Notes: generated by a model from the sequence alone, not told the origin. 45,584 nt of DNA from Gemmatimonadota bacterium (GCA_025358055.1 JANYKV010000056.1:1-45584); one strand, 5' to 3'; shown: positions 35,627 through 44,708, numbered from the stretch's first letter. Numbers and translations are program-made.

Positions 35627-37981
35627 CTACGAAGGCTGGCCGGATTCCTTTAGTGCGCCCTGCAAGCGGCTGGGCTCTGCTGTAAGCAGGGAGAGCACAT
35701 AGAGCCCCGCCGCGACGATCACCAGCCCCCGAATTCCGGTGGCATACGACAGCGACTCGAGCAGCCCCCCGACGAGCGACCCCAACAGATTGGCGCCAAA
35801 GGCTTCCGCCCGGAACCCGATCTTGCGGAAGCTCGAGATGAACACCAGACCGGCGAAGAACACGGGTGAGCAGTACAGCGCCGACGCTACCAAGCCGCGC
35901 AGAAGCACGGATTCGTAGAACAGAGCGTTCGCGGGGATGAGGAATCCAAGCGCGAGAGTGACGAACAGCCCGACGTAGGGCACGAGACGGGGAATTGGCG
36001 GAAGAGCCCCGACCACTACGTTTGAAAGCAGAATGAACGCCAGAAGCGTTGTGATCACAATGGAGTTCACCACCCATGTGGTCCCGAAAAGCAAGGCAAT
36101 CTTGCTGATGATTTGAACCTCGAGGAGCATGAAGGCGGCGCCGAGGAAGAAGAAGTGCCAATGGAACGGCTCTCCGGATCGCTTCAATTTGCGGAACGTG
36201 CCCCAGCACACGGCGAGGAGGCCGAGCGAGAGAACCCACACGATCGTCGGAATACCCCGATTTTGCTGATAGAGATAGGGCCAGTCGTCCGTCGTGGGCG
36301 CGGCCGACTCGGTGACGACATTGGAGTGCGAGGCGACGAACGCGCGAAGCGTGGAATCACCCGCCAGGGTCCGCTCGACCCGATCGCCTAGTCCAACCAC
36401 GAAGAAGTAACTCGAACTCTGAATCATGACGGGCTCTTTGTCGAACGCCTTGGCCACGACGTCATGAAGTCGGCCGGCAAACCACGGTCGCGCCCCGCTG
36501 AACGACATCACGAAAATACCGTCCGGCTTGAGCAGCTTTCGCACCGCCTGAAGCGACTCGATCGTATACACATAGTTGTCGAGTCGGATGTTCGTGTAGT
36601 ATGATGAGGTCGTGTGCGAGTCCAAGATTGAAAACACGATCAAGTCGTACTGATGGTGATCGCCCTGGATGAAGGCACGGGCGTCATCCACCACCACGTC
36701 CACTTTGTTGGATCGATATGGCGCCTCAAAATGGTAGCGCTCCCCGTAGGCCCGAATCAGGGGGTCGATCTCGACCGCCGTCACATGGCCGGCGCCGTTT
36801 CGAATGGCTGCGGCCGCATCGTTGCCGCCGCCGGCACCAGCGATGAGTACGCTGGGCGGATTCTGATAAAACCGGTACGGAAGGTTGTATTGGTGATATT
36901 GCACCGGCAGGTCGGCGGTCAGTTCGGGGTGCTTGGCCACGGACTCCGGCCGGAGATCCACCCACTGCTGGTACCAACTATCGTTCGTGTTCACCAGGTA
37001 GCGGACGGTGTCGTCCCCGAGCATCAGGGGGATGAGTGAGAGCTTCTGGTAGGGCGACCAGAGCTTGATCGGAGCGCCGGCCCGCATATTCGGCAAGGGC
37101 ATGGTCACCGACCCCTTGAAGTCCCGTGCCCACCACTGATGTTTCGTGGTACCCCAGCTCAAGAGACCCAGAAGCACGACCATCGAGCCGACCGCCACCC
37201 GTCGAAGGTTCGCCTGCGGCCACAAATAAATCACGAAACCAACCGCGAAAATGCTGAACCAAACCAGCGGAGGGCTCCACAAGAAGCACAATATGGTATA
37301 AAGCCAGATGCCGAGGATGCTGGCGATCACGTTGAACGAATAGGCCCGCACGCCATTCTTGGCATTCTCCAAATACCAGCCCACCAGCTGACCGAGCGGA
37401 ACGAACGTCATCGCGACCAACCCGAACAAGGTGATCACCATTACCACCGCCAGCCCGGCGGCCGCCGCCCGAACGAGCGTGCTCCCGACGAAATGGCTGC
37501 TGTACCAGACGTGGACGTCGGACAACAACCCGATCAGGTCCGAAAGGGCGGCGATCAGTTGACGTAGCGCATCCCAGGGCAGCTCGATGATCAGGACTAG
37601 GGCCAACAGAGGGACCAACGTGTAGGCCAGGCGAATCCGCGATCGCGTGAGATAACACCCCAGGCCGAAACCAAGGAAGCAGGCGATCAGGACCAGCGAT
37701 TTGAAGTAGGCAAAGATACGAATTTCAGAGGAGACCCACCGAATCAACAAGAGCTCTAGATAGAGGCTCACCAGACTGACCAGGGCGAGTCCTCCCAAAC
37801 GGAACCCCCCGAGACTCGCCAGGTCCACGGTCCCCAAGCGATCGAGGAGTGACTCTCGCCACGACAGGTTCGGCCACTTGGCAAAGCCGAGGACCCAATA
37901 GGCGGCATAGATGGTGAACACGACCATGACAACGGCCGGTAAGTAGTGGGCTGCCGTGGAAATGGTGGTGTTGTCAACCAT
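35627..37981 (-). CDS. Polytopic membrane protein with spermidine synthase-like domain
   Basis: A 784-residue protein: about eight hydrophobic segments (20-275), a soluble Rossmann domain (about 370-590) and about six further segments. The soluble part has VLIAGAGGGNDAAAA, a SpeE-type glycine loop, AVEIDPLIR with the acidic ribose ligand, and VDDARAFI. The usual catalytic Asp block of true spermidine synthases is replaced by FSILDSHT, so polyamine synthesis is doubtful; a SAM-binding methyltransferase or aminopropyltransferase-like reaction is possible. It is the last gene of the - strand unit, 71 bases after cysD, and ends close to the repeat cluster. Its pathway is unknown. Confidence 0.82.
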   Translation of the reverse strand: MVDNTTISTAAHYLPAVVMVVFTIYAAYWVLGFAKWPNLSWRESLLDRLGTVDLASLGGFRLGGLALVSLVSLYLELLLIRWVSSEIRIFAYFKSLVLIACFLGFGLGCYLTRSRIRLAYTLVPLLALVLIIELPWDALRQLIAALSDLIGLLSDVHVWYSSHFVGSTLVRAAAAGLAVVMVITLFGLVAMTFVPLGQLVGWYLENAKNGVRAYSFNVIASILGIWLYTILCFLWSPPLVWFSIFAVGFVIYLWPQANLRRVAVGSMVVLLGLLSWGTTKHQWWARDFKGSVTMPLPNMRAGAPIKLWSPYQKLSLIPLMLGDDTVRYLVNTNDSWYQQWVDLRPESVAKHPELTADLPVQYHQYNLPYRFYQNPPSVLIAGAGGGNDAAAAIRNGAGHVTAVEIDPLIRAYGERYHFEAPYRSNKVDVVVDDARAFIQGDHHQYDLIVFSILDSHTTSSYYTNIRLDNYVYTIESLQAVRKLLKPDGIFVMSFSGARPWFAGRLHDVVAKAFDKEPVMIQSSSYFFVVGLGDRVERTLAGDSTLRAFVASHSNVVTESAAPTTDDWPYLYQQNRGIPTIVWVLSLGLLAVCWGTFRKLKRSGEPFHWHFFFLGAAFMLLEVQIISKIALLFGTTWVVNSIVITTLLAFILLSNVVVGALPPIPRLVPYVGLFVTLALGFLIPANALFYESVLLRGLVASALYCSPVFFAGLVFISSFRKIGFRAEAFGANLLGSLVGGLLESLSYATGIRGLVIVAAGLYVLSLLTAEPSRLQGALKESGQPS

Positions 37982-38052
37982 GAGGAGCTCCGTGAAGGGG
38001 TCGCGATAGATCGTTTCGCACCGGCACCAAAATCGATTGGATCGGCACCGGT

Positions 38053-38934
38053 TTACATGTACCCATCTTTGCGCAACGTCTCCAAACCGCCGCCATCATC
38101 CTTGTCCTGGGCCCGGCCGGCGCGTTCCGCGACGTTCGCGAACTTGCCGGTGGACAGCTCGACGATGATTTCGCTGACGCTTCGCGCCTCGGAGTCGACC
38201 CGAGTGGTGCAGGGCCCACACCCGAGCGACCGATACCGGGTCCCCTCCCCTTGGTTGTAATAGAGGGAGACCGTCGGAATCGATTCTCGCTGGATGTATT
38301 CCCAAATGTTCAGTTCGGTCCAGTCCAACAACGGGTGGATCCGGACGTGCGTTCCGGGGGCAAACTCGGTCTTGTATTGGTTCCAAAACTCGGGAGGCTG
38401 ATCCCCGACGTCCCACTGGCTTTGAACCGAACGGGGGGAGAAATACCGCTCCTTTGACCGGCTGCCTTCCTCGTCGGCGCGAGCCCCGACAATCACTCCG
38501 GTGTAGGCCTCCGTATTCCGATCGATCTCGTATTCCCGCGTGCCGTGATTCAAGCGGTACCTCGGCCATTCACCACTCAGGGTGTGCTTCAAGGCTTCAG
38601 TTTTCAGCAAGCGGCAGCAGGTGATCCGATCGACGGCACCATCGGGGAAGGTACGCTTCTGCTCCAAGGCTTCACGATTTTCTCCGTAGATCATCGTCAG
38701 ATTCCACTCGAGAGCCAATCGGTCGCGGTAGGTGATCATCTCGGGAATCTTGAAGGACGTGTCGACATGGACCAGCGGAAAGGGGACATGCCCGAAAAAT
38801 GCTTTTCGGGAAAGCCACAACAGCACCGTGGAGTCCTTTCCGATGGACCACAGCATGCACAAGCTCTTAAAGTTACTGTAAGCTTCCCGCAGGATATGTA
38901 CGCTGCGGGCTTCGAGTCGATCGAGATGGTCCAT
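38053..38934 (-). CDS. cysD: Sulfate adenylyltransferase subunit 2
   Basis: A 293-residue PP-loop enzyme. SIGKDST at 30-36 is the pyrophosphate loop; [29 protein letters not shown] and [13 protein letters not shown] are CysD signatures. With CysN it makes adenosine 5'-phosphosulfate (APS) from ATP and sulfate, the GTPase driving the reaction. Length is close to normal (about 300). The ATG overlaps the cysC stop (ATGA). It lies after cysC rather than next to its partner cysN, with cysQ and cysC between, an unusual order. Confidence 0.95.
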   Translation of the reverse strand: MDHLDRLEARSVHILREAYSNFKSLCMLWSIGKDSTVLLWLSRKAFFGHVPFPLVHVDTSFKIPEMITYRDRLALEWNLTMIYGENREALEQKRTFPDGAVDRITCCRLLKTEALKHTLSGEWPRYRLNHGTREYEIDRNTEAYTGVIVGARADEEGSRSKERYFSPRSVQSQWDVGDQPPEFWNQYKTEFAPGTHVRIHPLLDWTELNIWEYIQRESIPTVSLYYNQGEGTRYRSLGCGPCTTRVDSEARSVSEIIVELSTGKFANVAERAGRAQDKDDGGGLETLRKDGYM

Positions 38935-39527
38935 CAGGTTGCTCCCTCGAGCCGGTTCTGCAATAGAGCGAGAATCGCGTTCCCCGCGTCTTCGACGTTC
39001 GTCTTCGTGGTGTCCAAGGTGAGTTCAGGATTCACCGGCGGCTCATACGGGTCATCGATTCCCGTGAAATGTTGGATCTCGCCCCGCCGAGCCTTGGCAT
39101 AGAGACCTTTCACATCACGCCGCTCGCACTCTTCGAGCGGCGTCGCGACGTAGATCTCGATGAAATTACTGCACAGGCGGCGCACAAACTGACGTGACGC
39201 CTCGTACGGCGAGACGAGCGAGGCCACAACGAACACGCCGTTGCGCTCGAGCCGGCTCGCCAAGAACCCCACGCGCTGGATGTGCGCCTCGCGCTCACTC
39301 CGGGTGAAACCGGTATTGGGGAAGATGTCTCGAATACTGTCGCCATCCAGCGACTCGACCCGAAACCCACCCTTCGCCAAGTACCCAAAAACATATTGGG
39401 CGATCGTGCTCTTCCCGGAACCCGACAGTCCAGTGAACCACAGCACAGCCGACGGGGTCTCCTTCCCCCAAGATTCCGCCTTGGCGATCGAACGAGAGTG
39501 TGTATCCCGCGTTACCGGATTCTTCAT
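38934..39527 (-). CDS. cysC: Adenylylsulfate (APS) kinase
   Basis: A 197-residue P-loop kinase converting APS to PAPS, the donor for sulfotransferases. GLSGSGKST at 33-41 is an intact Walker A, LDGDSIRD the APS-binding DGD block, and [11 protein letters not shown] the typical region after the second strand. [20 protein letters not shown] is the lid helix. All the residues expected of a working kinase are present, in contrast to the degenerate copy fused to CysN. It starts 69 bases after cysQ; TTGCAT and TAAATC upstream could be a weak internal promoter, but this is uncertain. Confidence 0.95.
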   Translation of the reverse strand: MKNPVTRDTHSRSIAKAESWGKETPSAVLWFTGLSGSGKSTIAQYVFGYLAKGGFRVESLDGDSIRDIFPNTGFTRSEREAHIQRVGFLASRLERNGVFVVASLVSPYEASRQFVRRLCSNFIEIYVATPLEECERRDVKGLYAKARRGEIQHFTGIDDPYEPPVNPELTLDTTKTNVEDAGNAILALLQNRLEGAT

Positions 39528-39596
39528 AACACCATGCTGTAAAATGATTTACGATAATCCGCTGTCCATGCAAGTCCCAGGCAAAAATCTCCCAAC

Positions 39597-40385
39597 TCAG
39601 CCGGGTCCCAGAACAAAGCTCCCGTTTCGGAAGCCGGGTTTGTTATAGCGCAGGGGAGACGACCTGGTCCCATCGGTGCCGGAGTGGCGATAGATGCAAT
39701 CGCCCGCCGCCACATCCCATTCCATCGTGGGACCGAAGCGGGGGTAGACATCCGCCTTACCCTCCGCCAGCCAGCAGAACTTGAGTGAACTTCCGGCCTG
39801 AACCCGCCGCGCCACGTTAATCGTGGTGAGGTAAGTCTCGAGATCCTCCGACGGGTGCGAACGGCTCTCCGCCACGACCAACGGCGATGCGCCGTCGGTG
39901 GTGCGGGAGTAGATGCGCACCGGGTCTTGGCTTCCTTCCCGTTTCCACGCGCCTATTCCTGGCCCTCCGCTGTACAACAAGCCGAGCGCGGGGGCATCGA
40001 TCACACCCAATACCGGCTCGCCCCGGCGAATCAGTGCGATGTTGACGGTGAACTCCCCGTTCGCGCTGAGAAATTCCTTGGTTCCATCCAACGGATCCAC
40101 CAACCAAAAGTGCGTCCATGCCTCCCGCTCCGCCTCGGTTGGAAGGGTTCCTTCCTCGGAGACGATCGGAATCCGCGGGTCCCAATCCCTGAGGTCGTCG
40201 AGGATGACGCGATGGGCCGCGTGGTCTGCCGCGGTTACGGGACTCCGATCGGCCTTGTACTCCACCGGAACCTCGGTGCGATAGTGAACCATCGCCGCGC
40301 GGCCCGCCGCCCGCGCGATGGCCGAGAGTCGCACGAGGGAAGACCAGGTCAGAGGAATCGGTTCCCGCTCCACAGGGTTTACCAT
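39597..40385 (-). CDS. cysQ: 3'(2'),5'-bisphosphate nucleotidase
   Basis: A 262-residue inositol-monophosphatase-superfamily enzyme that hydrolyses PAP (or PAPS) to AMP (or APS). VSEEG gives the first metal-binding acidic residues, DPLDGTKEF at 97-105 the second motif and MEWDVAAGD the third. It removes the PAP made when sulfotransferases consume PAPS. Its presence with cysDNC, and absence of PAPS reductase, points to sulfation rather than sulfur assimilation. It overlaps the cysN stop by seven bases. Confidence 0.94.
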   Translation of the reverse strand: MVNPVEREPIPLTWSSLVRLSAIARAAGRAAMVHYRTEVPVEYKADRSPVTAADHAAHRVILDDLRDWDPRIPIVSEEGTLPTEAEREAWTHFWLVDPLDGTKEFLSANGEFTVNIALIRRGEPVLGVIDAPALGLLYSGGPGIGAWKREGSQDPVRIYSRTTDGASPLVVAESRSHPSEDLETYLTTINVARRVQAGSSLKFCWLAEGKADVYPRFGPTMEWDVAAGDCIYRHSGTDGTRSSPLRYNKPGFRNGSFVLGPG

Positions 40386-42211
40386 GGCCGGAACAGGATC
40401 CCCTTGTCTCGCATGAGAGACTTGATCCGATCCACGCCCTCCGACCCGAGGTCCTGATCAGAGAGGTGGAGATCTACGCTGATATCAGTGGTGATCTGAT
40501 CTCCCGCCCACACCGTTTCGATCCGGTCGGGATCGACGCTGGTTTTGATCAGCTCGAGGTCCTCCTGCGTGAGCTGAGCGGCCGTTACGATAAGTATGGC
40601 GCCCGCGTCCAGCATGAGGTTTGCCACCTCGGCGAGACGCCGGATGTGTTCTTGGCGGTTTTCCCCTTTGCGCTCGATATCAGCGTCGACGCCATACAAC
40701 ACGTTCCCAATGCCAAGGAAGTAGACCACCTTGCCGTCGTCGAACAGACGGGACTCCAACTCGCGAGCGAGACTTTTCCGGTCGGAGTCCTGGTCTCCCG
40801 TGATCAACAGCAGCGTGGGTCGCTGGCTATAGCGCTCGGCCCGGCGCTCCAATGGAATGGCGCTCGGTTCCCACTTGGAATTGCGGAGCAACACCCGATC
40901 TCGCACCCAGGTCTGCTTATCGGGCAGCGCCTCGCGGATGATCCCACCTCCCCGAATTTCGTAGTCGTCCACGATCACGAATCGGCTGGAAACGGGGAGA
41001 TCGGTTGCGATGTCGAACGCGATGGCTTGATTGAGTTTGAAGGTACATTCCGCCACTTCATGGCGGTCGATGTTGGCCTTGTGGTCATCGGTTCGAAGGT
41101 CCGAGGCATCGATAACGCGGTGGATCTCTTCCAAACGCATCGTCACTCGCGCGGTCCCTAACTTCAAGACATAGTCCTTTTTCTTGACCAAAGGATCTTT
41201 GCCCAACCAGAACACGCTCGCCCGGAGCCGAGTCGTGACCTTAGGCCGCAGCTCGGTGGCGATTGCGGCCATTTCGCCGCGCATGACATAAATCTGTTCC
41301 TCCAGTGTGAAGCCGGCCGCTTCACCGGCGGCGGCTTGGGTCACCATCGCGCGATTGAATCCCTCGATTGTTTTGACTCTGGTACGCTTTCCGGAGGGGT
41401 AGAACACCACCTCGTCGCCGACGCGCACAGTCCCAGTCTCGATCGTCCCGGCCACGATCCGCCGGTCATCGCCTTGCTTGGTGAACTTGTACACGTCCTG
41501 CACCGGCATTCGAAACGGACGGTCCACCGGAGGCGGCTCCGCAGGGAAGGCATCCAGGGTGTCCAGCACCGTCGGACCGTGATACCATGGCATGGCACCG
41601 GTCGAGTGGGCGATGTTGTCCCCTTCCCGACCGGAAACCGGCACGAAACACGAGGGTTGGATCTCGAGGTTCTTTAGAAAACCGCGATATTCCGATTCGA
41701 TGCGATTGAACACGGCTTGATCGTACCCAACCAAGTCCATCTTGTTGACCAACACCGCGACGCGAGGAATGCCCAGCATCGACATCATGTACCCGTGACG
41801 ACGTGAGTTTTCCTGCACTCCTTCTTTTGCGTCGATGACCAAAAGCGCGGCTTCCGCGCGCGAGGCGCCGGTGATCATGTTGCGCAAGAACTCGATGTGT
41901 CCGGGAGCGTCGATGATGATATAGTCGCGTTTCGCTGTCTTGAAGAACACCCGGGCAGCGTCAATGGTGATCCCCTGCGCTTGCTCGTCCTTCAACGCAT
42001 CGAGAAGGAACGCATACTCGAACGGCTTGGCAGTGCGCTCGCACGTGGCCCGTACCTGCTCGAGTTTCCCTTCCGGCAGCGAATTGGTGTCGGCTAAGAG
42101 GCGTCCGATGATCGTGCTCTTGCCATGGTCGACGTGCCCACCGATCACAATGTGCAATCGCTGATGCCCAACTCGCGACAACGAGCCCACTTCCATCACT
42201 CCGAATGCCAT
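40379..42211 (-). CDS. cysN: Sulfate adenylyltransferase subunit 1 with a degenerate C-terminal APS-kinase-like domain
   Basis: A 610-residue translation-factor-type GTPase. GGHVDHGKST at 24-33 is the G1 loop, DAPGH is G3, and NKMD is G4; beta-barrel domains 2 and 3 follow to about residue 450. It drives APS formation with CysD. Residues 464-610 (40382-40822) align by eye with APS kinase: GKVVYFLGIGN, then RQEHIRRLAEVANLMLDAG, then the ISPY-like strand. The Walker A is changed to GDQDSDRKS, and the DGD block is lost. It is therefore a CysNC-type fusion with a probably inactive kinase, while an intact CysC is encoded two genes on. ATG 42211 chosen; ATG 42196 is possible. Confidence 0.93.
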   Translation of the reverse strand: MAFGVMEVGSLSRVGHQRLHIVIGGHVDHGKSTIIGRLLADTNSLPEGKLEQVRATCERTAKPFEYAFLLDALKDEQAQGITIDAARVFFKTAKRDYIIIDAPGHIEFLRNMITGASRAEAALLVIDAKEGVQENSRRHGYMMSMLGIPRVAVLVNKMDLVGYDQAVFNRIESEYRGFLKNLEIQPSCFVPVSGREGDNIAHSTGAMPWYHGPTVLDTLDAFPAEPPPVDRPFRMPVQDVYKFTKQGDDRRIVAGTIETGTVRVGDEVVFYPSGKRTRVKTIEGFNRAMVTQAAAGEAAGFTLEEQIYVMRGEMAAIATELRPKVTTRLRASVFWLGKDPLVKKKDYVLKLGTARVTMRLEEIHRVIDASDLRTDDHKANIDRHEVAECTFKLNQAIAFDIATDLPVSSRFVIVDDYEIRGGGIIREALPDKQTWVRDRVLLRNSKWEPSAIPLERRAERYSQRPTLLLITGDQDSDRKSLARELESRLFDDGKVVYFLGIGNVLYGVDADIERKGENRQEHIRRLAEVANLMLDAGAILIVTAAQLTQEDLELIKTSVDPDRIETVWAGDQITTDISVDLHLSDQDLGSEGVDRIKSLMRDKGILFRPW

Positions 42212-42262
42212 GCGTTCCCCGTTCGTTCAGTTGACTCGGTCGTACCAGACGACTCACCGGTT

Positions 42263-44101
42263 CTACTCCTTCGGAGGATTCTGGCGAATCCGGGCCACCG
42301 GCCGGCCCACGATCGAGTCGAGCAGCGCCCGAAAGCGCGGTAACTCCGCGGCGGCCTGCCCGGCGGCAAGATTTCTCACCTCGGTGGGATCCGCGTTCAT
42401 GTCGTAGAGCTCTTCCTGACCTTGAAACCATCGAACATAGTGTCGCCCATCCGCGATGACCGAGAATGGTCCATCGGATCCCCCTGTCAGGATCTCCGAA
42501 GCGATGATCGGCGTGTCGACGGCTCCGCCGGTCGGCCGCCAGAACCGCGCAAGCGAGGCTCCAGGCAGCCGGCTCTTCCCACCGAGCCCAGCCAGGTCCA
42601 AAATAGTGGCAGGTATATCCCTGAGACTCACTAGATCGTTTACAACCACACTGTGAGGAATCCGCCCAGGGTAACAAATGATGAGGGGGACCTGAAGTAG
42701 CTGTCGGTAAAGGCTATTACCATGGGATATCAGTTGGTGTTCGCCGAATTGATCCCCGTGATCCGCTGTGACAACGACAATGGTGTTCCCTAGGATCCCG
42801 AGCCGTTCCAACTCCTGCAGCAGACGATTGATCTCGTCATCTAAGTACGAGAGGGTGGCGTCATACTGCTGCAGGTCCCACTGAATCTCCCCAGATGACA
42901 CATCGCTAAAAGTGTGGTCCAGCCACCTTGGATGGTACTGGAGGTTTGGTCCCTGAGCGAACCGCTGCTCATATCCCTCGGGTGGGATGTACGGAGCATG
43001 GGCATCCAAGTAATTGAGAAACGCAAAAAATGGCCGCTTCCGTTGCGCCATCTTCTCCGCCCACCGGAGAAAGCCGGCGTCAACCTCAGTTGCATTCCGA
43101 CGATTCGGATCGCTGTAGTACCGGAGCACAGCACGGAGCGAGCTCCGATCGAGCAGCAAGCGGCCCATCGACGAACTCATCACGACTTCACCGGGGGAGA
43201 CAACATGGTCTTCGTAGTGCATGAAGCCGCGGGCCAACCCCATCTCGTACGAGGCAAACGCAAGGTTCGCGACGAACCCTCCAGTCGCATACCCTCGGGC
43301 GGAGAGTTCCTCAGCCAGGGTTGGAAAAGTTTCGTCGAGGGGCTTGATGTTGCTGGTGCCTAGTTCGTGGGCAAACCGACCCGTCATCATGCTGCCATGG
43401 GATGGCAGGGTCCACGGCGCGGTGGAGATCGCACGGTCGAACCGCACCCCCGTTTTGGCATAACGGGTGAGAAACGGTGACGTCTCTCGCGGGTAGCCAT
43501 AGAGACTGAGATTGAACCCTCGCACGGTGTCGAGCACCAGGAGCAGGACATTGGGCGTTCCGACGGCAGCGCTAGGTAGGCCGCTCTGGGATAGCAAGCG
43601 GGCTTCCCTCAGTGGTGACCAGGCGGCCGCACCACATCCAAGCACCGTGATCAGGAGAACCACCCAACGTAAGCTGCGGTTGACCAGGCCAGCCATCGCC
43701 TCCGCACGGTCTGCAATGATCGAGGAAGTTCGCACCGCCAATCCGATGGCCAAAATGACATTCGCCTTGAACCCCATGCTCGGATAGAGGTTGACCAGGG
43801 CTGCAAAAGCGATGAATGTCAGGGAGAATACGATGACCCTCGTCGTCACCACCCGGGGCCACCAACGATTGCCAACCCAGAGGGCCAAGCCAGGAACCCC
43901 GATCCACATGAGGTTGGCCAGCGGAGCCATCCATACGACATGCAAACTGGTGTGAATAGTCCGGTGCAAGACCACTTTCTCAAATGCTCGAACGGTTGCC
44001 TCGACAAGACCTGTGACGAGCGCAAGCCAACCAGCAAAGCGCAAGCTTGGCAGCGGAAATGCCTTGGACTCTGAAGGCGCATTCACCATGGGAATGGTCA
44101 C
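42263..44101 (-). CDS. Membrane-anchored sulfatase / alkaline-phosphatase-superfamily protein
   Basis: A 612-residue protein from GTG 44101: four or five hydrophobic segments in the first 160 residues, then a large periplasmic domain. LLLVLDTVRG supplies the first metal-binding Asp, TAPWTLPSHGS is the nucleophile loop and VVTADHGDQFGEH the second metal site. The nucleophile position that is Cys or Ser in true sulfatases is Thr231, and the following Arg is His235, so formylglycine cannot be made in the standard way. A Thr nucleophile is used by EptA/LtaS-type transferases of the same fold. It could be a phospho- or sulfo-ester enzyme or a non-catalytic protein. It lies 51 bases before cysN. 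Confidence 0.86.
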   Translation of the reverse strand: MTIPMVNAPSESKAFPLPSLRFAGWLALVTGLVEATVRAFEKVVLHRTIHTSLHVVWMAPLANLMWIGVPGLALWVGNRWWPRVVTTRVIVFSLTFIAFAALVNLYPSMGFKANVILAIGLAVRTSSIIADRAEAMAGLVNRSLRWVVLLITVLGCGAAAWSPLREARLLSQSGLPSAAVGTPNVLLLVLDTVRGFNLSLYGYPRETSPFLTRYAKTGVRFDRAISTAPWTLPSHGSMMTGRFAHELGTSNIKPLDETFPTLAEELSARGYATGGFVANLAFASYEMGLARGFMHYEDHVVSPGEVVMSSSMGRLLLDRSSLRAVLRYYSDPNRRNATEVDAGFLRWAEKMAQRKRPFFAFLNYLDAHAPYIPPEGYEQRFAQGPNLQYHPRWLDHTFSDVSSGEIQWDLQQYDATLSYLDDEINRLLQELERLGILGNTIVVVTADHGDQFGEHQLISHGNSLYRQLLQVPLIICYPGRIPHSVVVNDLVSLRDIPATILDLAGLGGKSRLPGASLARFWRPTGGAVDTPIIASEILTGGSDGPFSVIADGRHYVRWFQGQEELYDMNADPTEVRNLAAGQAAAELPRFRALLDSIVGRPVARIRQNPPKE

Positions 44102-44111
44102 TCGCCGGTCT

Positions 44112-44117
44112 TCTCCT
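44112..44117 (-). promoter_or_regulatory. Ribosome binding site for GTG 44101
   Basis: AGGAGA on the - strand with a 10-base gap to GTG 44101. ATG 44089 has no such site at normal spacing, and an upstream in-frame TTG at 44191 has none, so GTG 44101 is preferred. Confidence 0.5.
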
Positions 44118-44506
44118 GAGAGCGAATTACCCTGTTTCTTCCGCTTAATTGCCGGCCGCGAAGGTACCACTGACCCTGAACAGGCGGCCAAGGAGGATCA
44201 ATTATTACGCCAGTCGAGACGTTTGATGGCATTGGCACGTTCATTTGTCCACCCCTCCAAACCTTACCAAAACGCTGCAATCACGCAACACCGTTGCAAC
44301 AAAACAACAATACAGTGATCCACCGTACGTCAGGCACGACAGATCCAGGACTTCCGCTCGCCCTTGTGGCGTGTTGGGAGGGTCCTCGACGACCCAAATG
44401 CCATCGGACTCGGCACCGGTCGCGGGGGTCCGCTATGCGATTCGAGGTGGGTTCAATTGCGCGGGAAACACCCGGGGGGCGACGGGGAAGTGTGGCTTTG
44501 ATTGAA

Positions 44507-44525
44507 CCCCGCGTGCGAGGCGGGG
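44507..44525 (-). terminator. Possible intrinsic terminator after the small membrane protein gene
   Basis: On the - strand CCCCGC, a seven-base loop and GCGGGG form a strong GC stem, followed by TTCAAT. The T content after the stem is low, so efficiency is doubtful. It lies 16 bases past the stop codon of the 55-residue gene. Confidence 0.35.
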
Positions 44526-44540
44526 CACCGAGAAGCGGAA

Positions 44541-44708
44541 TCAGGCGCCCGCTTTACGTCGAAAAAAGCCAACCACTTTTCGAGAAAACGCTACGACCTG
44601 GCGCCAAAAAATCATGATCGCGCCACCGATCGCCCCAAAAATCGAGGCCAAGGGCAACAGCTGATCGGGCCCGACATAGAGCAGCGCGGCAAGAGAAAAG
44701 AGGTGCAT
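44541..44708 (-). CDS. 55-residue single-span membrane protein
   Basis: A small protein starting MHLFSLAALL, with YVGPDQLLPLAS in the middle, one hydrophobic segment (about 21-36, IFGAIGGAIMIFW) and a basic tail (SRKVVGFFRRK). AAAGGA nine bases before ATG 44708 is a good ribosome site; an in-frame TTG at 44726 is less likely. I have the impression that small proteins with a GPDQ...P-x-A-S motif and this topology recur near glycan loci, but no function is known to me. Positive-inside charge suggests a cytoplasmic C-terminus. Could be a helper for a polysaccharide or export complex. Confidence 0.62.
   Translation of the reverse strand: MHLFSLAALLYVGPDQLLPLASIFGAIGGAIMIFWRQVVAFSRKVVGFFRRKAGA

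Larger units (their letters stand above)
44102..44540. other. Non-coding spacer upstream of the sulfatase-superfamily gene
   Basis: About 440 bases without a supportable gene on either strand. It contains a 9-bp inverted repeat (GGGTTCAAT at 44449-44457, ATTGAACCC at 44501-44509, 43 bases apart), a possible terminator of the small - strand gene next to it, and CACGCAACACCGTTGCAAC at 44282-44300 whose centre includes the palindrome GTTGCAAC. Open frames on the + strand here have no family features and poor start signals. I saw no strong promoter, although one is expected for the - strand unit. Confidence 0.5.

Noticed and set aside
35160..35702. + strand open frame across the repeat spacer
   Set aside because: It starts inside the GT2 gene in another frame and reads through inverted repeats; no protein features.
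44441..44470. tRNA-like GGTTCAATTGC
   Set aside because: Resembles a T-loop, but the flanking bases do not form the T-stem and no anticodon or acceptor stems are found.
44245..44505. + strand open frame upstream of the sulfatase-superfamily gene
   Set aside because: No family motif, poor start signal and a composition typical of a random frame; the region looks like a regulatory spacer of the - strand unit.
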